From Rheinheimera sp. (GTDB taxonomy: Bacteria > Pseudomonadota > Gammaproteobacteria > Enterobacterales > Alteromonadaceae): a stretch of 10,000 nucleotides of DNA. The stretch is from assembly GCF_020217005.1 (NCBI RefSeq), contig NZ_JAIWOI010000134.1, positions 1 through 10,000 of the forward strand, in the 5' to 3' direction. Position 1 is the first letter of the stretch. Every line of letters begins with the position of its first letter. Position numbers and translations under genes: made by a program. Below the pieces are notes generated by a model. The model was not told where the DNA came from. It worked only from the letters and a program-made list of their open reading frames with translations, and made no database searches. Positions 1-6,705 of the stretch are shown here, one piece after another.

Positions 1-680
1 CAAGGTCCTGCCGGGATTTGCTTTAGCACTATGCCGTCTTTAAGGTTGGTCAGAACTCCACTGAATTCACAGCCTAAATCAAAGCGAAACTCAGCAGCAG
101 GAACTGAAGCAGGATCGTCGTACACCAGATTAAAAGTGCGACTTTTAGCAGGATGCAGTTTCCGGCTTTTCCTCCAGTCTATAAAACGCCTTATGCTGTG
201 CATCAGTTGTTCCGGAGCACCTCTGTGCTCAAGCACCGCAATTGAAATAGCAGGAAAATCAACGCGCTGCACCTGATACTGAGCTGCTTCTGCCATAGTT
301 ACTGCTGTTGTTTCAGTCAAAACCTGGTCTTGTTGCAGCCAATAGTCCCAATCCGGCGCTTTGCGAAAACTGGTTGGACTTTGCCCACTGAACTGGCGGA
401 ACAGTCTGGAGAAAGACTCTGAATTTTCATAACCTGCCTCAAACGCGATATCAGTCACTGTCAGCTCAGTTCTGAATGCCAATTGATAGGCCGCTTTTTT
501 AAGTTTTAAGTTGCGAATATGCGCAAAAGGACTTATGCCAAAATGCAAACTAAACTGCCGCTGAAAGTGATATTTTGATAAATGTGCCAGAGCGCTTAAT
601 CTTGCGATATCCAGATTTGCATCCAGATTAGTTTCAATAAAAGTCAGTACTTTTTGCAACCTTTGCTGGTAATTGACCAC
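1..680 (-). CDS. AraC-family transcriptional regulator with GyrI-like effector domain (partial, C-terminus beyond window)
   Basis: The frame is open from position 680 to the window edge and gives about 226 residues. Residues 8-107 form a typical AraC/XylS DNA-binding domain. The first helix-turn-helix lies around residues 23-45 (LDIARLSALAHLSKYHFQR). The second lies around 74-97 and includes the family signature region DIAFEAGYENSESFSRLFR followed by SGQSPTSFRK. After a linker, residues from about 135 (VQRVDFPAISIAVLEHRG) resemble the GyrI-like small-molecule-binding domain that follows an N-terminal AraC domain in Rob-type regulators. The start is GTG at 680: the nearest upstream in-frame stop is at 732-734, no ATG or TTG lies between, and AGGGG sits six bases before the GTG. 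Such proteins usually bind a hydrophobic or cationic ligand and act as cytoplasmic activators. The target is unknown; the cupin at 846-1238, upstream on the same strand, is one candidate. The domain call is strong, but the ligand cannot be read from the sequence. Confidence 0.9.
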   Translation of the reverse strand, partial: MVNYQQRLQKVLTFIETNLDANLDIARLSALAHLSKYHFQRQFSLHFGISPFAHIRNLKLKKAAYQLAFRTELTVTDIAFEAGYENSESFSRLFRQFSGQSPTSFRKAPDWDYWLQQDQVLTETTAVTMAEAAQYQVQRVDFPAISIAVLEHRGAPEQLMHSIRRFIDWRKSRKLHPAKSRTFNLVYDDPASVPAAEFRFDLGCEFSGVLTNLKDGIVLKQIPAGP

Positions 681-845
681 ATTCAGCCCCTGTTGTGTGA
701 CGACAATACTCAGATAATATCCAAGGCATGATCACTTTACCTGACCAATGTTGCTGTAAAAACCATTCAATTCTCAACGGCTACCGACATAATTCTACTA
801 AGGTTTTAACTGCGACTTTACAAGTCAAACTTCCCTTAAACCTGC
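681..845. other. Intergenic gap between the small cupin and the AraC-family gene
   Basis: No gene is visible here. The stretch contains the upstream region of the AraC-family gene. A 13-base inverted repeat, GACTT-TAC-AAGTC at 814-826, overlaps a minus-strand TTGACT (829-824) that resembles a -35 element, but no good -10 element lies at the right distance. It could be an operator or chance. No terminator with a T-run is visible after the cupin stop. Confidence 0.4.
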
Positions 846-1238
846 TTAAAGTGGCTTATGTTGTGTACCCTTGCCTGGCGTGATAAACAACAGTTTGGTT
901 TTTACACTGGTTCGGGCGCTGTGCCAGGTATGTTTTGGGATTATGACAAAATCCCCTGGTTGTTCTAATGTCAGCAATTGCTCTGTCCCTTCATGCTGCA
1001 AAACGAACAGTGCCTGGCCCGACAGCAAAATCACTGTCTCGTCGCCTGCAGGATGCATTTCCCATGACGACCAGTCTTGTGTAAATTCAAAGCAGGAAAT
1101 CAACTCGCAGCCCTGAAAGCCTGCATAATTGTCTTCCAGACGCTGGTACAGCAGCGCATCCGGCTGTTCAATACTGGCTTTTTTCTGCTGGTTTAGAACA
1201 ATAAAAGCCTGAGCAATATTCAGTGTGGTTCTGGTCAT
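846..1238 (-). CDS. Small single-domain cupin protein
   Basis: This 130-residue protein is cytoplasmic, with no signal peptide. It is one cupin beta-barrel. Motif 1 is degenerate (EMHPAGDETVILLSG, residues 60-74), with H62 and E67 as likely metal ligands where many cupins have HxH. Motif 2 is PGDFVIIPKHTWHSA (94-108), with H106 as the usual third histidine. The start ATG at 1238 is well supported by GAGGTGG a few bases upstream. Stand-alone cupins of this size bind a metal and act as dioxygenases, isomerases or ligand-sensing proteins, and the sequence does not say which. It lies 130 bases after nudK on the same strand and 165 bases before the AraC-family gene, so it is probably transcribed on its own or by read-through. 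The cupin fold is confident; the function is unknown. Confidence 0.85.
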   Translation of the reverse strand: MTRTTLNIAQAFIVLNQQKKASIEQPDALLYQRLEDNYAGFQGCELISCFEFTQDWSSWEMHPAGDETVILLSGQALFVLQHEGTEQLLTLEQPGDFVIIPKHTWHSARTSVKTKLLFITPGKGTQHKPL

Positions 1239-1349
1239 GATGCCACCTCAATGAGCCCTTCGGGATCCCAGATTTTATGACTGAAATGCAGCCTTAACTG
1301 CAGCAAGAGCCAGGTAAAATCGCATCCCGACCCAACTCAGGCCAAACTG

Positions 1350-1369
1350 GCGCAATGCAAAGCTTGCGC
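1350..1369 (-). terminator. Possible weak hairpin after nudK
   Basis: The arms GCGCAA (1350-1355) and TTGCGC (1364-1369) can pair around an eight-base loop. One arm touches the nudK stop codon. On the minus strand the hairpin is not followed by a T-run, so it may be only a partial transcription barrier or chance. Confidence 0.25.
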
Positions 1370-1977
1370 TACGAAACTTTGTGACCCGCTTCATCCTTGC
1401 CAAGCAGGCCATTTATTTTAGCGTACTGCAACAACATAATGGTTTTGCCGTCTTTAATTTCACCACTAGCTATCATCGAATAGGCCTGAGCAAAATTCAG
1501 CTCCAGTACTTCAATATTCTCCTGTTCATGCGCCAAACCACCACCGGCTGAAACCTGCATCTGGTCCGAGTATTCTGCTGCAAAAAAATGGATAATTTCG
1601 GTGACTGAACCAGGCGACATATAGGCCTCAAACAGTTTCTGCACCTGCTCTATTTTATAGCCGGTTTCTTCTTCCGCCTCACGTTTAATACAGTCTTCAG
1701 CATTATCCTGCTCCAATAAGCCCGCGCAGGTCTCGATCAATAAACCATCGGAATTACCATTAATGTAAGTTGGCAGACGGAACTGGCGGGTCAGGATCAC
1801 TGTGGCTTTGGCTTTGTTATACAACAAAATAGTGGCACCGTTGCCTCTGTCATAGGCTTCGCGGTGCTGCTGTTGCCATTCTCCGCTATGGTTCTGATAT
1901 TCAAAACTAAACTTGTTCAGCGTATACCAGTTATCTGATAACAGAGTTTTCTGAAGATTTCTGATTTTAGTACTCAT
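1369..1977 (-). CDS. nudK: GDP-mannose pyrophosphatase NudK (Nudix hydrolase)
   Basis: This 202-residue cytoplasmic protein hydrolyses nucleotide sugars. The E. coli family member splits GDP-mannose into GMP and mannose-1-phosphate. The Nudix box spans residues 85-107 and ends in REAEEETGY (99-107), whose glutamates bind the catalytic Mg2+. The box starts with A instead of the consensus G and has D in place of the first E; as I recall, E. coli NudK shows the same variant. Other stretches that match NudK from memory are [13 protein letters not shown] (42-54), [12 protein letters not shown] (64-75), [14 protein letters not shown] (119-132) and the GGG loop near 145-147. The usual length is about 191, so this one has a slightly longer C-terminal tail. 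The start ATG at 1977 has only a weak Shine-Dalgarno (GGGA about ten bases upstream). It is the last gene of a three-gene minus-strand cluster, 32 bases after the cupin. Confidence 0.93.
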   Translation of the reverse strand: MSTKIRNLQKTLLSDNWYTLNKFSFEYQNHSGEWQQQHREAYDRGNGATILLYNKAKATVILTRQFRLPTYINGNSDGLLIETCAGLLEQDNAEDCIKREAEEETGYKIEQVQKLFEAYMSPGSVTEIIHFFAAEYSDQMQVSAGGGLAHEQENIEVLELNFAQAYSMIASGEIKDGKTIMLLQYAKINGLLGKDEAGHKVS

Positions 1978-2009
1978 TGGAAAAAATCCCGCTACTTTGG
2001 GTTCATCTG

Positions 2010-2375
2010 TTATATCCAGACATCATTATCAGCTCTGAGCTCGCTGTCTGCATCGCCCGTATTTACCACACCTTTAGGTTCTACCAGCAGTATTTTGCAT
2101 TCTTGTGCCGCGCAAGGCTTGTGCCTGACTCCTTTTGGCACCACATACATTTCCCCAGCCTGCAAAGTAACTTTGCCATCTTCAAATTTAATATCCAGCA
2201 CCCCTTCGATCACAATAAAAACTTCATCTGTGTCCTGGTGATCATGCCAGACAAACTCACCTTCAACCTTGACCAGCTTAAACTGGTAGTCATTCATTTC
2301 GGCGATAACGCGGGGAGACCAGTGATGATCGAACTTAGAAAATTTTTGCTTAAAATTAATGGCATGGTAATTCAT
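2010..2375 (-). CDS. Small cupin protein with canonical metal-binding motifs
   Basis: This protein of about 121 residues is a single cupin domain without a signal peptide. Motif 1 reads [20 protein letters not shown] (residues 39-58), with the HxH pair at 44 and 46 and E51. Motif 2 reads [17 protein letters not shown] (73-89), with the third histidine at 85. All four expected metal ligands are present, unlike in the neighbouring cupin at 846-1238. I place the start at ATG 2375. A GTG directly before it (2378) gives one extra residue but leaves no room for a ribosome site; AAAGG is very close to the ATG, and GGAG lies 11 bases away. It sits 24 bases downstream of the YghX-type hydrolase stop and 32 bases before nudK, which suggests one transcript. 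Family members include small metal-dependent dioxygenases and sugar-binding proteins. The specific activity cannot be assigned. Confidence 0.88.
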   Translation of the reverse strand: MNYHAINFKQKFSKFDHHWSPRVIAEMNDYQFKLVKVEGEFVWHDHQDTDEVFIVIEGVLDIKFEDGKVTLQAGEMYVVPKGVRHKPCAAQECKILLVEPKGVVNTGDADSELRADNDVWI

Positions 2376-2399
2376 CACCTTTATGACTCCGAAAATAGT

Positions 2400-3290
2400 T
2401 CAACTTAAATACTGCTTAAAAAACTCCAGAGTGCGTTGCCAGGCTAACTCTGCCGCAGCTTTATCGTAACGTGGTGTGGTGTCGTTATGAAAACCGTGCT
2501 GGGTATCCGGATAAACAAAACTCCTGGCATTTTTGCCTGCGGCCTTAAGCGCCGTGTCATAGGCTGCAGCTCCGGCATTCACCCGATCGTCGTTGCTGGC
2601 ATAGTGGATCAGCAGTGGGGCTTTAATGGCTGCCACTTTGTCCAAATCAGCCTGTCTGCCATAAAAAGGTACTGCCGCAGCTAAATCAGCGAACTCAGTG
2701 GCAAGAAAGTTCGCCATACCGCCACCATAACAAAAACCTACCACCCCAACTTTGCCATTGCCCTGCGGTAACTTTTGCAGAATACGCACCGCCTCAATGA
2801 AGTCTTGCCGGGTTTTGTCCTGATCTAGAGTGGCAAAAAGTTCGCGGGCTTTATCTTCGTCACCCGGATAACCGCCGAGCGGATACAGCGCATCTGGTGC
2901 AAAGGCAATAAAACCAGCGAGCGCCAATCTGCGTGCAACATCTTCAATATGAGGGTTTAAGCCACGGTTCTCATGCACCACCAGCACCAGCGGTAGTTTG
3001 CCTTTTTGCTCTTTGGGCCGAGCCAGATACCCCCGCAGTTCAGCATAACCTTTTGGACTTGGGAACTTCAGATACTCTGCCTCCAAAGCCGGATCATCAG
3101 GTTGGATCTGTTGCCCCAGTGCATAATTTGGTGCGAGCGCCTGCAACAGTCCAACGGCTGTAAGACCAGCGACTGCGCACTTTGCCGCTGCGGCCAAAAA
3201 GTCACGCCTGCTGATGTCGCCATGTACATAGAGATCAAATAACTTCAGGGTTTCTCTATCAAAATCTTTTGCTGTTTTACGTTCAGACAT
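2400..3290 (-). CDS. yghX: YghX-type dienelactone hydrolase family protein with twin-arginine signal
   Basis: This 296-residue alpha/beta hydrolase belongs to the dienelactone hydrolase family and closely resembles E. coli YghX as I remember it. Shared segments include VVHENRGLNPHIEDVARR (104-121), GGYPGD (139-144), VPFYGRQ (207-213) and the C-terminal TPRYDKAAAELAWQRTLEF (272-290). The probable triad is C187 in GFCYGGG, D234 in SNDDR and H265 in TQHGFHND. Residues 27-32 (SRRDFL) followed by a hydrophobic stretch to about residue 58 (ending NYALG) look like a Tat signal, suggesting folded export or membrane anchoring. The signal is set back behind 26 residues that include TAKDF, which is also present in YghX. 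The start is ATG 3290 because AGGGGAAGGG lies just upstream. A GTG at 3338 would add 16 residues but has no ribosome site. It is the first gene of a cluster with a cupin and nudK. The natural substrate is unknown. Confidence 0.92.
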   Translation of the reverse strand: MSERKTAKDFDRETLKLFDLYVHGDISRRDFLAAAAKCAVAGLTAVGLLQALAPNYALGQQIQPDDPALEAEYLKFPSPKGYAELRGYLARPKEQKGKLPLVLVVHENRGLNPHIEDVARRLALAGFIAFAPDALYPLGGYPGDEDKARELFATLDQDKTRQDFIEAVRILQKLPQGNGKVGVVGFCYGGGMANFLATEFADLAAAVPFYGRQADLDKVAAIKAPLLIHYASNDDRVNAGAAAYDTALKAAGKNARSFVYPDTQHGFHNDTTPRYDKAAAELAWQRTLEFFKQYLS

Positions 3291-3626
3291 AAGCCCTTCC
3301 CCTGGTGATAATTTCAGCTTTCTCTGGTTATCCAGCACTTTAGTTTGCTGCGATGCTTATACTGCACCCGATGAAACCACAGACACAACTTTTAATTTTC
3401 CATCCTGACCTGTCGTAAGCCAAACCTGGGTAAGCCATTAAAGTTTCAGTATTAATCGCAAAAATATGGGGTTTTATCGCCTTTAACCTCATAACAGCGG
3501 CGATAACACATACGCCCACATTCCCGCTTTAAGAAACACAATCTAAACGACAACTCTATGTGCAAAAAAACAGCAAAACATAACTTAAGCCAATGATTTA
3601 AATCGAAAAATAGATAAAAATCACTA

Positions 3627-3640
3627 TGAAAACGGTTACA
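3627..3640. promoter_or_regulatory. LacI-family-type operator-like site
   Basis: The sequence TGAAAACGGTTACA fits the pattern TGNAANCGNTTNCA exactly, with ten of fourteen positions symmetrical around a central CG. It is flanked by A and T, which extends the symmetry. This is the known pattern of many LacI/GalR repressor sites, including CcpA-like sites. It lies about 190 bases upstream of the receptor start, in the AT-rich part of the control region. No LacI-family gene is in the window, so the regulator would act from elsewhere. One such site by chance in a few hundred bases is not impossible. Confidence 0.45.
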
Positions 3641-3791
3641 TCCGGCTGGAGCCAGAGTGAAAACAAAGCCAATTTTTCTGCTTAGTTGTTCTATAGCAAC
3701 ACCTTAGTGTCTCGTTTGGACTGAAATAAAAACATCACAGTTGCTCTGTAACCTCGCCCGTCGTTGAATGCAGCGATCACCAGACGAAAAA

Positions 3792-3803
3792 GTGTGATCA
3801 CAC
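3792..3803. promoter_or_regulatory. Perfect 12-base palindrome GTGTGATCACAC before the receptor gene
   Basis: GTGTGATCACAC is its own reverse complement and sits 30 bases before the receptor start codon, in the likely 5' untranslated region or promoter-proximal DNA. It resembles the two half-sites of CRP (TGTGA and TCACA) fused without the normal six-base spacer, so it is not a CRP site. It could be an operator for another dimeric regulator. Confidence 0.4.
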
Positions 3804-3821
3804 AAAATAATGACATCAGCT

Positions 3822-3836
3822 AAGGGTTTGGCAATG
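3822..3836 (+). promoter_or_regulatory. Ribosome binding site that fixes the receptor start
   Basis: AAGGG at 3822-3826 is seven bases before ATG 3834. An in-frame ATG at 3810 would add eight residues but lacks any Shine-Dalgarno and would place the ribosome site inside the gene, so the start at 3834 is preferred. Confidence 0.8.
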
Positions 3837-6614
3837 AAAGATCAGAATCAATACCGTCATCACGTCGTCTCAAAACGTACGGCTTTAAGCCTGGCCATCA
3901 GCCAGTTGCTGATAGGCACTGCTATCAGCTTGCCTGCATATGCGCAGGACAAACAGACAGAACAAAAAGTAGAAGTGATTGCAGTGAAAGGTACTTACAG
4001 TAAAAGTCTGGAACAGGCTGTAGACATGAAAAAAGAGAACATTGGTTTCTCTGATTCTATAGTGGCCACTGATATCGCCGATTTTCCTGAGCAAAACCTG
4101 GCAGAAGCTCTGCAACGTATGCCAGGTGTCACCATCGAACGGAACAAAGGCCTCGGCAGCAAAGTGAATGTACGCAGCCTGCCGTCAGATTTTACACATG
4201 TGTCGATCAACAACCTTGCTACAGCCTCTGGCAGTGGTGGTCGTGATGTGGAGTTTGATATTTTCGCCTCTGAAATTATTCAGAGCGTTACTGTGCAAAA
4301 ATCCCCTACCGCAGCTGATGAAGAAGGTGGTATTGCCGGTTCAGTACAAATTGGCACAGCCAAACCTTTTGATTACAGCGATGCACAATTTGTGCTGTCT
4401 GCTGAAGGTGCACACAATTCAATTTCTGAAGAAACAGATCCTAAGTTTTCCTTCCTGGCCAGCGACACTTTTGGCGACTGGGGCGCTTTAGTTTCATTTT
4501 CTAAAGCAGAACGCAGTAACAGAACAGACTCCAATTCTGGCATTAACTTCCGTCCTATGGGGCGATTCCTTGAAGCATCTGCTCCACGTTCAACTCAGGC
4601 AGCGGCGGTACTGGCACGTGATGCCGGTGTAGTGGTAAAAGACTTTAAAAATAAAGATGAAACCAGCCGCATTATTTTCCAGGACAAAGTGGGTGACCGC
4701 GTATTCCAGAGCGAACAGGACAAATGGGGCAGTACAGTCGCTATTCAGTACAAGCCAAGTTCAAGCTTCAGCCTGACCTTTGATGCCATGTTGGGTGGTT
4801 ATGACAATACAGAAGATGAATACGACGCAGCAGCTTATTCAGCGTCAAGCCGCAGTACTTTAGAAACTATCCATGCTTACGATGACAAGACGTTGGCTCA
4901 GTATGGCATGATTGTGCTGACAGACGTGTCTTACACCGCCACTCAGCACGAATTCCTGAGCAAAGAACGTATTAACGAAACCGACTTCACTCAGTACAGC
5001 CTCACTATGGATTGGGACGTTAACGGCTGGGAAATCAACGCTCTGGCTGGTTTCTCTGGCGCAGAAAAAACCGCAGATTACGCCAACCTGAAACATGTCG
5101 CCTATGCGCCTTCCCGTACCCGCTGGACAGCTAATGGTGGTGAAACCATCAAGAGCGCCAATCCAAATAGCATCGACATGTACAACGCGGCCGATAAATA
5201 CCTGTTTGAAGCTTATGAAACCGAACTGGAAGAAGTACAGGACGACAAATACGCTGCACAGCTTGATTTCAAAAAAGCTCTGGAATGGTCCATGCTGCCA
5301 GCCTTGAGCAGTGTGCAGTTTGGTGTGCGTTACACAGACAAATCTAAAGAACGTGAATTTGGCGCCATAAAAATTCAGGGGCCAAAAGCAGGTGACAGTT
5401 CCTACGTCAACAAGCGGACCTTAAAAGACAGTGAATTAGGTTATGTCACTGATATAGCGTCAGGCGGTTCTTACCAGGCCAAAGATCTGAACTGGATGCA
5501 AGTATCGAATGACTACGCGCGCCGTACTTTCCGTTACGAAGGTTTCTTTACCCCTTTCCAGGTCGATCAGTATTACCGTGTGGATGAAGAAGTCACAGCT
5601 TTCTATGCCATGACAAATTTCGATTTTGAAATCGGTGGCTTACCAAGCAAGTTAAATGCAGGCGTCCGGGCTGTAGATACAGATGTTCTGTCTTTTGGTT
5701 ATCATCCAATTCAAAAACCTGATGGTTCAACGGGCTACACTGACAAGCCTGTATCTGCAGAAGGCAGCTACAGCGATGTATTACCAAGCTTTAACCTGAC
5801 AGTGGAAGTAGCGGACGACCTGATTTGGCGTACAGCGGCGTCAGAAACCCTGATGCGTCCTGATTTAACCGACATCGCTTATAAGCGCTCTGTCAGTTGG
5901 AGCGGTTTTCGCTTTACAGACGGTAACCCTGGCCTGAAGCCAACGACGGCTCAACAATGGGAAACGGGTCTGGAATGGTATATGGAAAACGGCGGTATAT
6001 TGGCAGCCTCTTATTTCTGGAAAGACATTGAAGGTGTAGTTCGCCAGGCTCTGACAGGAGTAGTCAAAGACGTTGAAAAACGCAATGCCGACGGTACCTT
6101 AGATGGTTATTACGACTTCGACGTCTACCAGCCAGTCAACGCTGAAGGCTCGTACAAAGTAACAGGTTTAGAGTTGATCGCTCAGTTGCCACTGACGATG
6201 ATCAGCGAGTCACTGGATGGTTTTGGTATCAACGCCAACTACACTATGCTGGACAACAGTTTAACTGGTGCATCTGACTTAGATATCCCAACTCCGCCAG
6301 AAGGTTTAGCGGACAAGACGTACAACTTTACCGCATACTACGAAAACGACGTTTTTGACGCCCGTGTTTCGTACAACTACAAAGACAAGTACGTTGAGTA
6401 TATCCACCTGAATATGTACCCGGTGTACCGTGATGCATACGGCCAGACCGATATAGCTTTAGGCTATCAGCTGACAGATAACGTCAAACTGAGCTTAAAA
6501 GGTATCAATATCACTGACGAAGAAACCACGGGTTACACCATGGATCCGGCATTCCCTGTGATGTATGAATTTTCAGGCAGACGTGTAAGTTTAGGGATCC
6601 GCGCTGATTTCTAA
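3834..6614 (+). CDS. TonB-dependent outer-membrane receptor, Xanthomonas/Caulobacter type
   Basis: This 926-residue receptor would import a scarce, large or poorly diffusing substrate across the outer membrane using TonB-ExbB-ExbD energy. The signal peptide covers residues 1-37, with a hydrophobic stretch (ALSLAISQLLIGTAISLP) and a probable cut after AYA. A TonB-box-like VEVIAV lies at 47-52. The plug domain spans about 65-178 and shows DIADFPEQNLAEALQRMPGV (80-99), VNVRSLPSDFTHVSINN (111-127), VEFDIFASEIIQSVTVQKSP (139-158) and EGGIAGSVQI (164-173). These are typical of the TonB-Xanth-Caul family (TIGR01782). The remaining ~750 residues are a beta-barrel with the conserved late segment ASETLMRPDLTDIAY, a late GINITDEET, and the terminal GRRVSLGIRADF ending in the expected phenylalanine. 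Many family members take up oligosaccharides, but the substrate here is not readable. A secreted phosphoesterase follows after a hairpin. LacI-type and palindromic operator-like sites lie upstream. Confidence 0.94.
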   Translation: MKDQNQYRHHVVSKRTALSLAISQLLIGTAISLPAYAQDKQTEQKVEVIAVKGTYSKSLEQAVDMKKENIGFSDSIVATDIADFPEQNLAEALQRMPGVTIERNKGLGSKVNVRSLPSDFTHVSINNLATASGSGGRDVEFDIFASEIIQSVTVQKSPTAADEEGGIAGSVQIGTAKPFDYSDAQFVLSAEGAHNSISEETDPKFSFLASDTFGDWGALVSFSKAERSNRTDSNSGINFRPMGRFLEASAPRSTQAAAVLARDAGVVVKDFKNKDETSRIIFQDKVGDRVFQSEQDKWGSTVAIQYKPSSSFSLTFDAMLGGYDNTEDEYDAAAYSASSRSTLETIHAYDDKTLAQYGMIVLTDVSYTATQHEFLSKERINETDFTQYSLTMDWDVNGWEINALAGFSGAEKTADYANLKHVAYAPSRTRWTANGGETIKSANPNSIDMYNAADKYLFEAYETELEEVQDDKYAAQLDFKKALEWSMLPALSSVQFGVRYTDKSKEREFGAIKIQGPKAGDSSYVNKRTLKDSELGYVTDIASGGSYQAKDLNWMQVSNDYARRTFRYEGFFTPFQVDQYYRVDEEVTAFYAMTNFDFEIGGLPSKLNAGVRAVDTDVLSFGYHPIQKPDGSTGYTDKPVSAEGSYSDVLPSFNLTVEVADDLIWRTAASETLMRPDLTDIAYKRSVSWSGFRFTDGNPGLKPTTAQQWETGLEWYMENGGILAASYFWKDIEGVVRQALTGVVKDVEKRNADGTLDGYYDFDVYQPVNAEGSYKVTGLELIAQLPLTMISESLDGFGINANYTMLDNSLTGASDLDIPTPPEGLADKTYNFTAYYENDVFDARVSYNYKDKYVEYIHLNMYPVYRDAYGQTDIALGYQLTDNVKLSLKGINITDEETTGYTMDPAFPVMYEFSGRRVSLGIRADF

Positions 6615-6649
6615 AATGTTTCTCTGCGTGATCAAAGATTAAAGCGACT

Positions 6650-6675
6650 AAGGCCACAGCTTTCCCTGTGGCCTT
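6650..6675 (+). terminator. Strong hairpin between the receptor and phosphoesterase genes
   Basis: AAGGCCACAG (6650-6659) pairs perfectly with CTGTGGCCTT (6666-6675) around a six-base loop, giving a ten-base GC-rich stem. The right arm runs into only three T's before G, so it may be an incomplete intrinsic terminator. It could lower expression of the downstream phosphoesterase or protect the 3' end of the receptor mRNA. Confidence 0.7.
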
Positions 6676-6690
6676 TGCTATTCGATGAAT

Positions 6691-6705
6691 AAGGAAAGGC
6701 TGATG
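6691..6705 (+). promoter_or_regulatory. Ribosome binding site that fixes the phosphoesterase start
   Basis: AAGGA (6691-6695), continuing into AAAGG, stands seven bases before ATG 6703. An upstream in-frame ATG at 6685 has no ribosome site and would put six residues, including charged ones, before the signal peptide. The start at 6703 is preferred. Confidence 0.8.

Larger units (their letters stand above)
3291..3833. promoter_or_regulatory. Divergent control region between the hydrolase operon and the TonB receptor
   Basis: This stretch of about 540 bases has no convincing gene on either strand. Its middle (about 3540-3632) is very AT-rich with A-tracts, consistent with promoter DNA. It contains two symmetrical operator-like sites, listed separately. 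On the minus strand a TATAAG (3361-3356) about 65 bases before the hydrolase start could be a -10 element, but its -35 is poor. On the plus strand I see no promoter close to consensus, which fits an activated or unusual promoter. A six-base inverted repeat, GATCAC (3775-3780) and GTGATC (3794-3799), adds to the symmetry near the receptor start. The 470-base leader is long enough to hold an untranslated RNA, but no riboswitch class is recognised. Confidence 0.6.

Noticed and set aside
871..1116. Plus-strand frame opposite the first cupin
   Set aside because: The minus-strand frame carries both cupin motifs and a good ribosome site; the plus-strand frame has neither.
1977..2408. Plus-strand reading frame of 143 codons opposite the second cupin
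   Set aside because: It overlaps a minus-strand gene with clear cupin motifs and a small-gap operon context. The plus-strand protein has no recognisable motif or ribosome site.
3793..3802. CRP binding site
   Set aside because: The TGTGA and TCACA halves touch each other, whereas CRP sites need six bases between them.
4168..4491. Plus-strand frame of 107 codons inside the receptor
   Set aside because: It is an alternate frame within the conserved plug domain, with no independent support.
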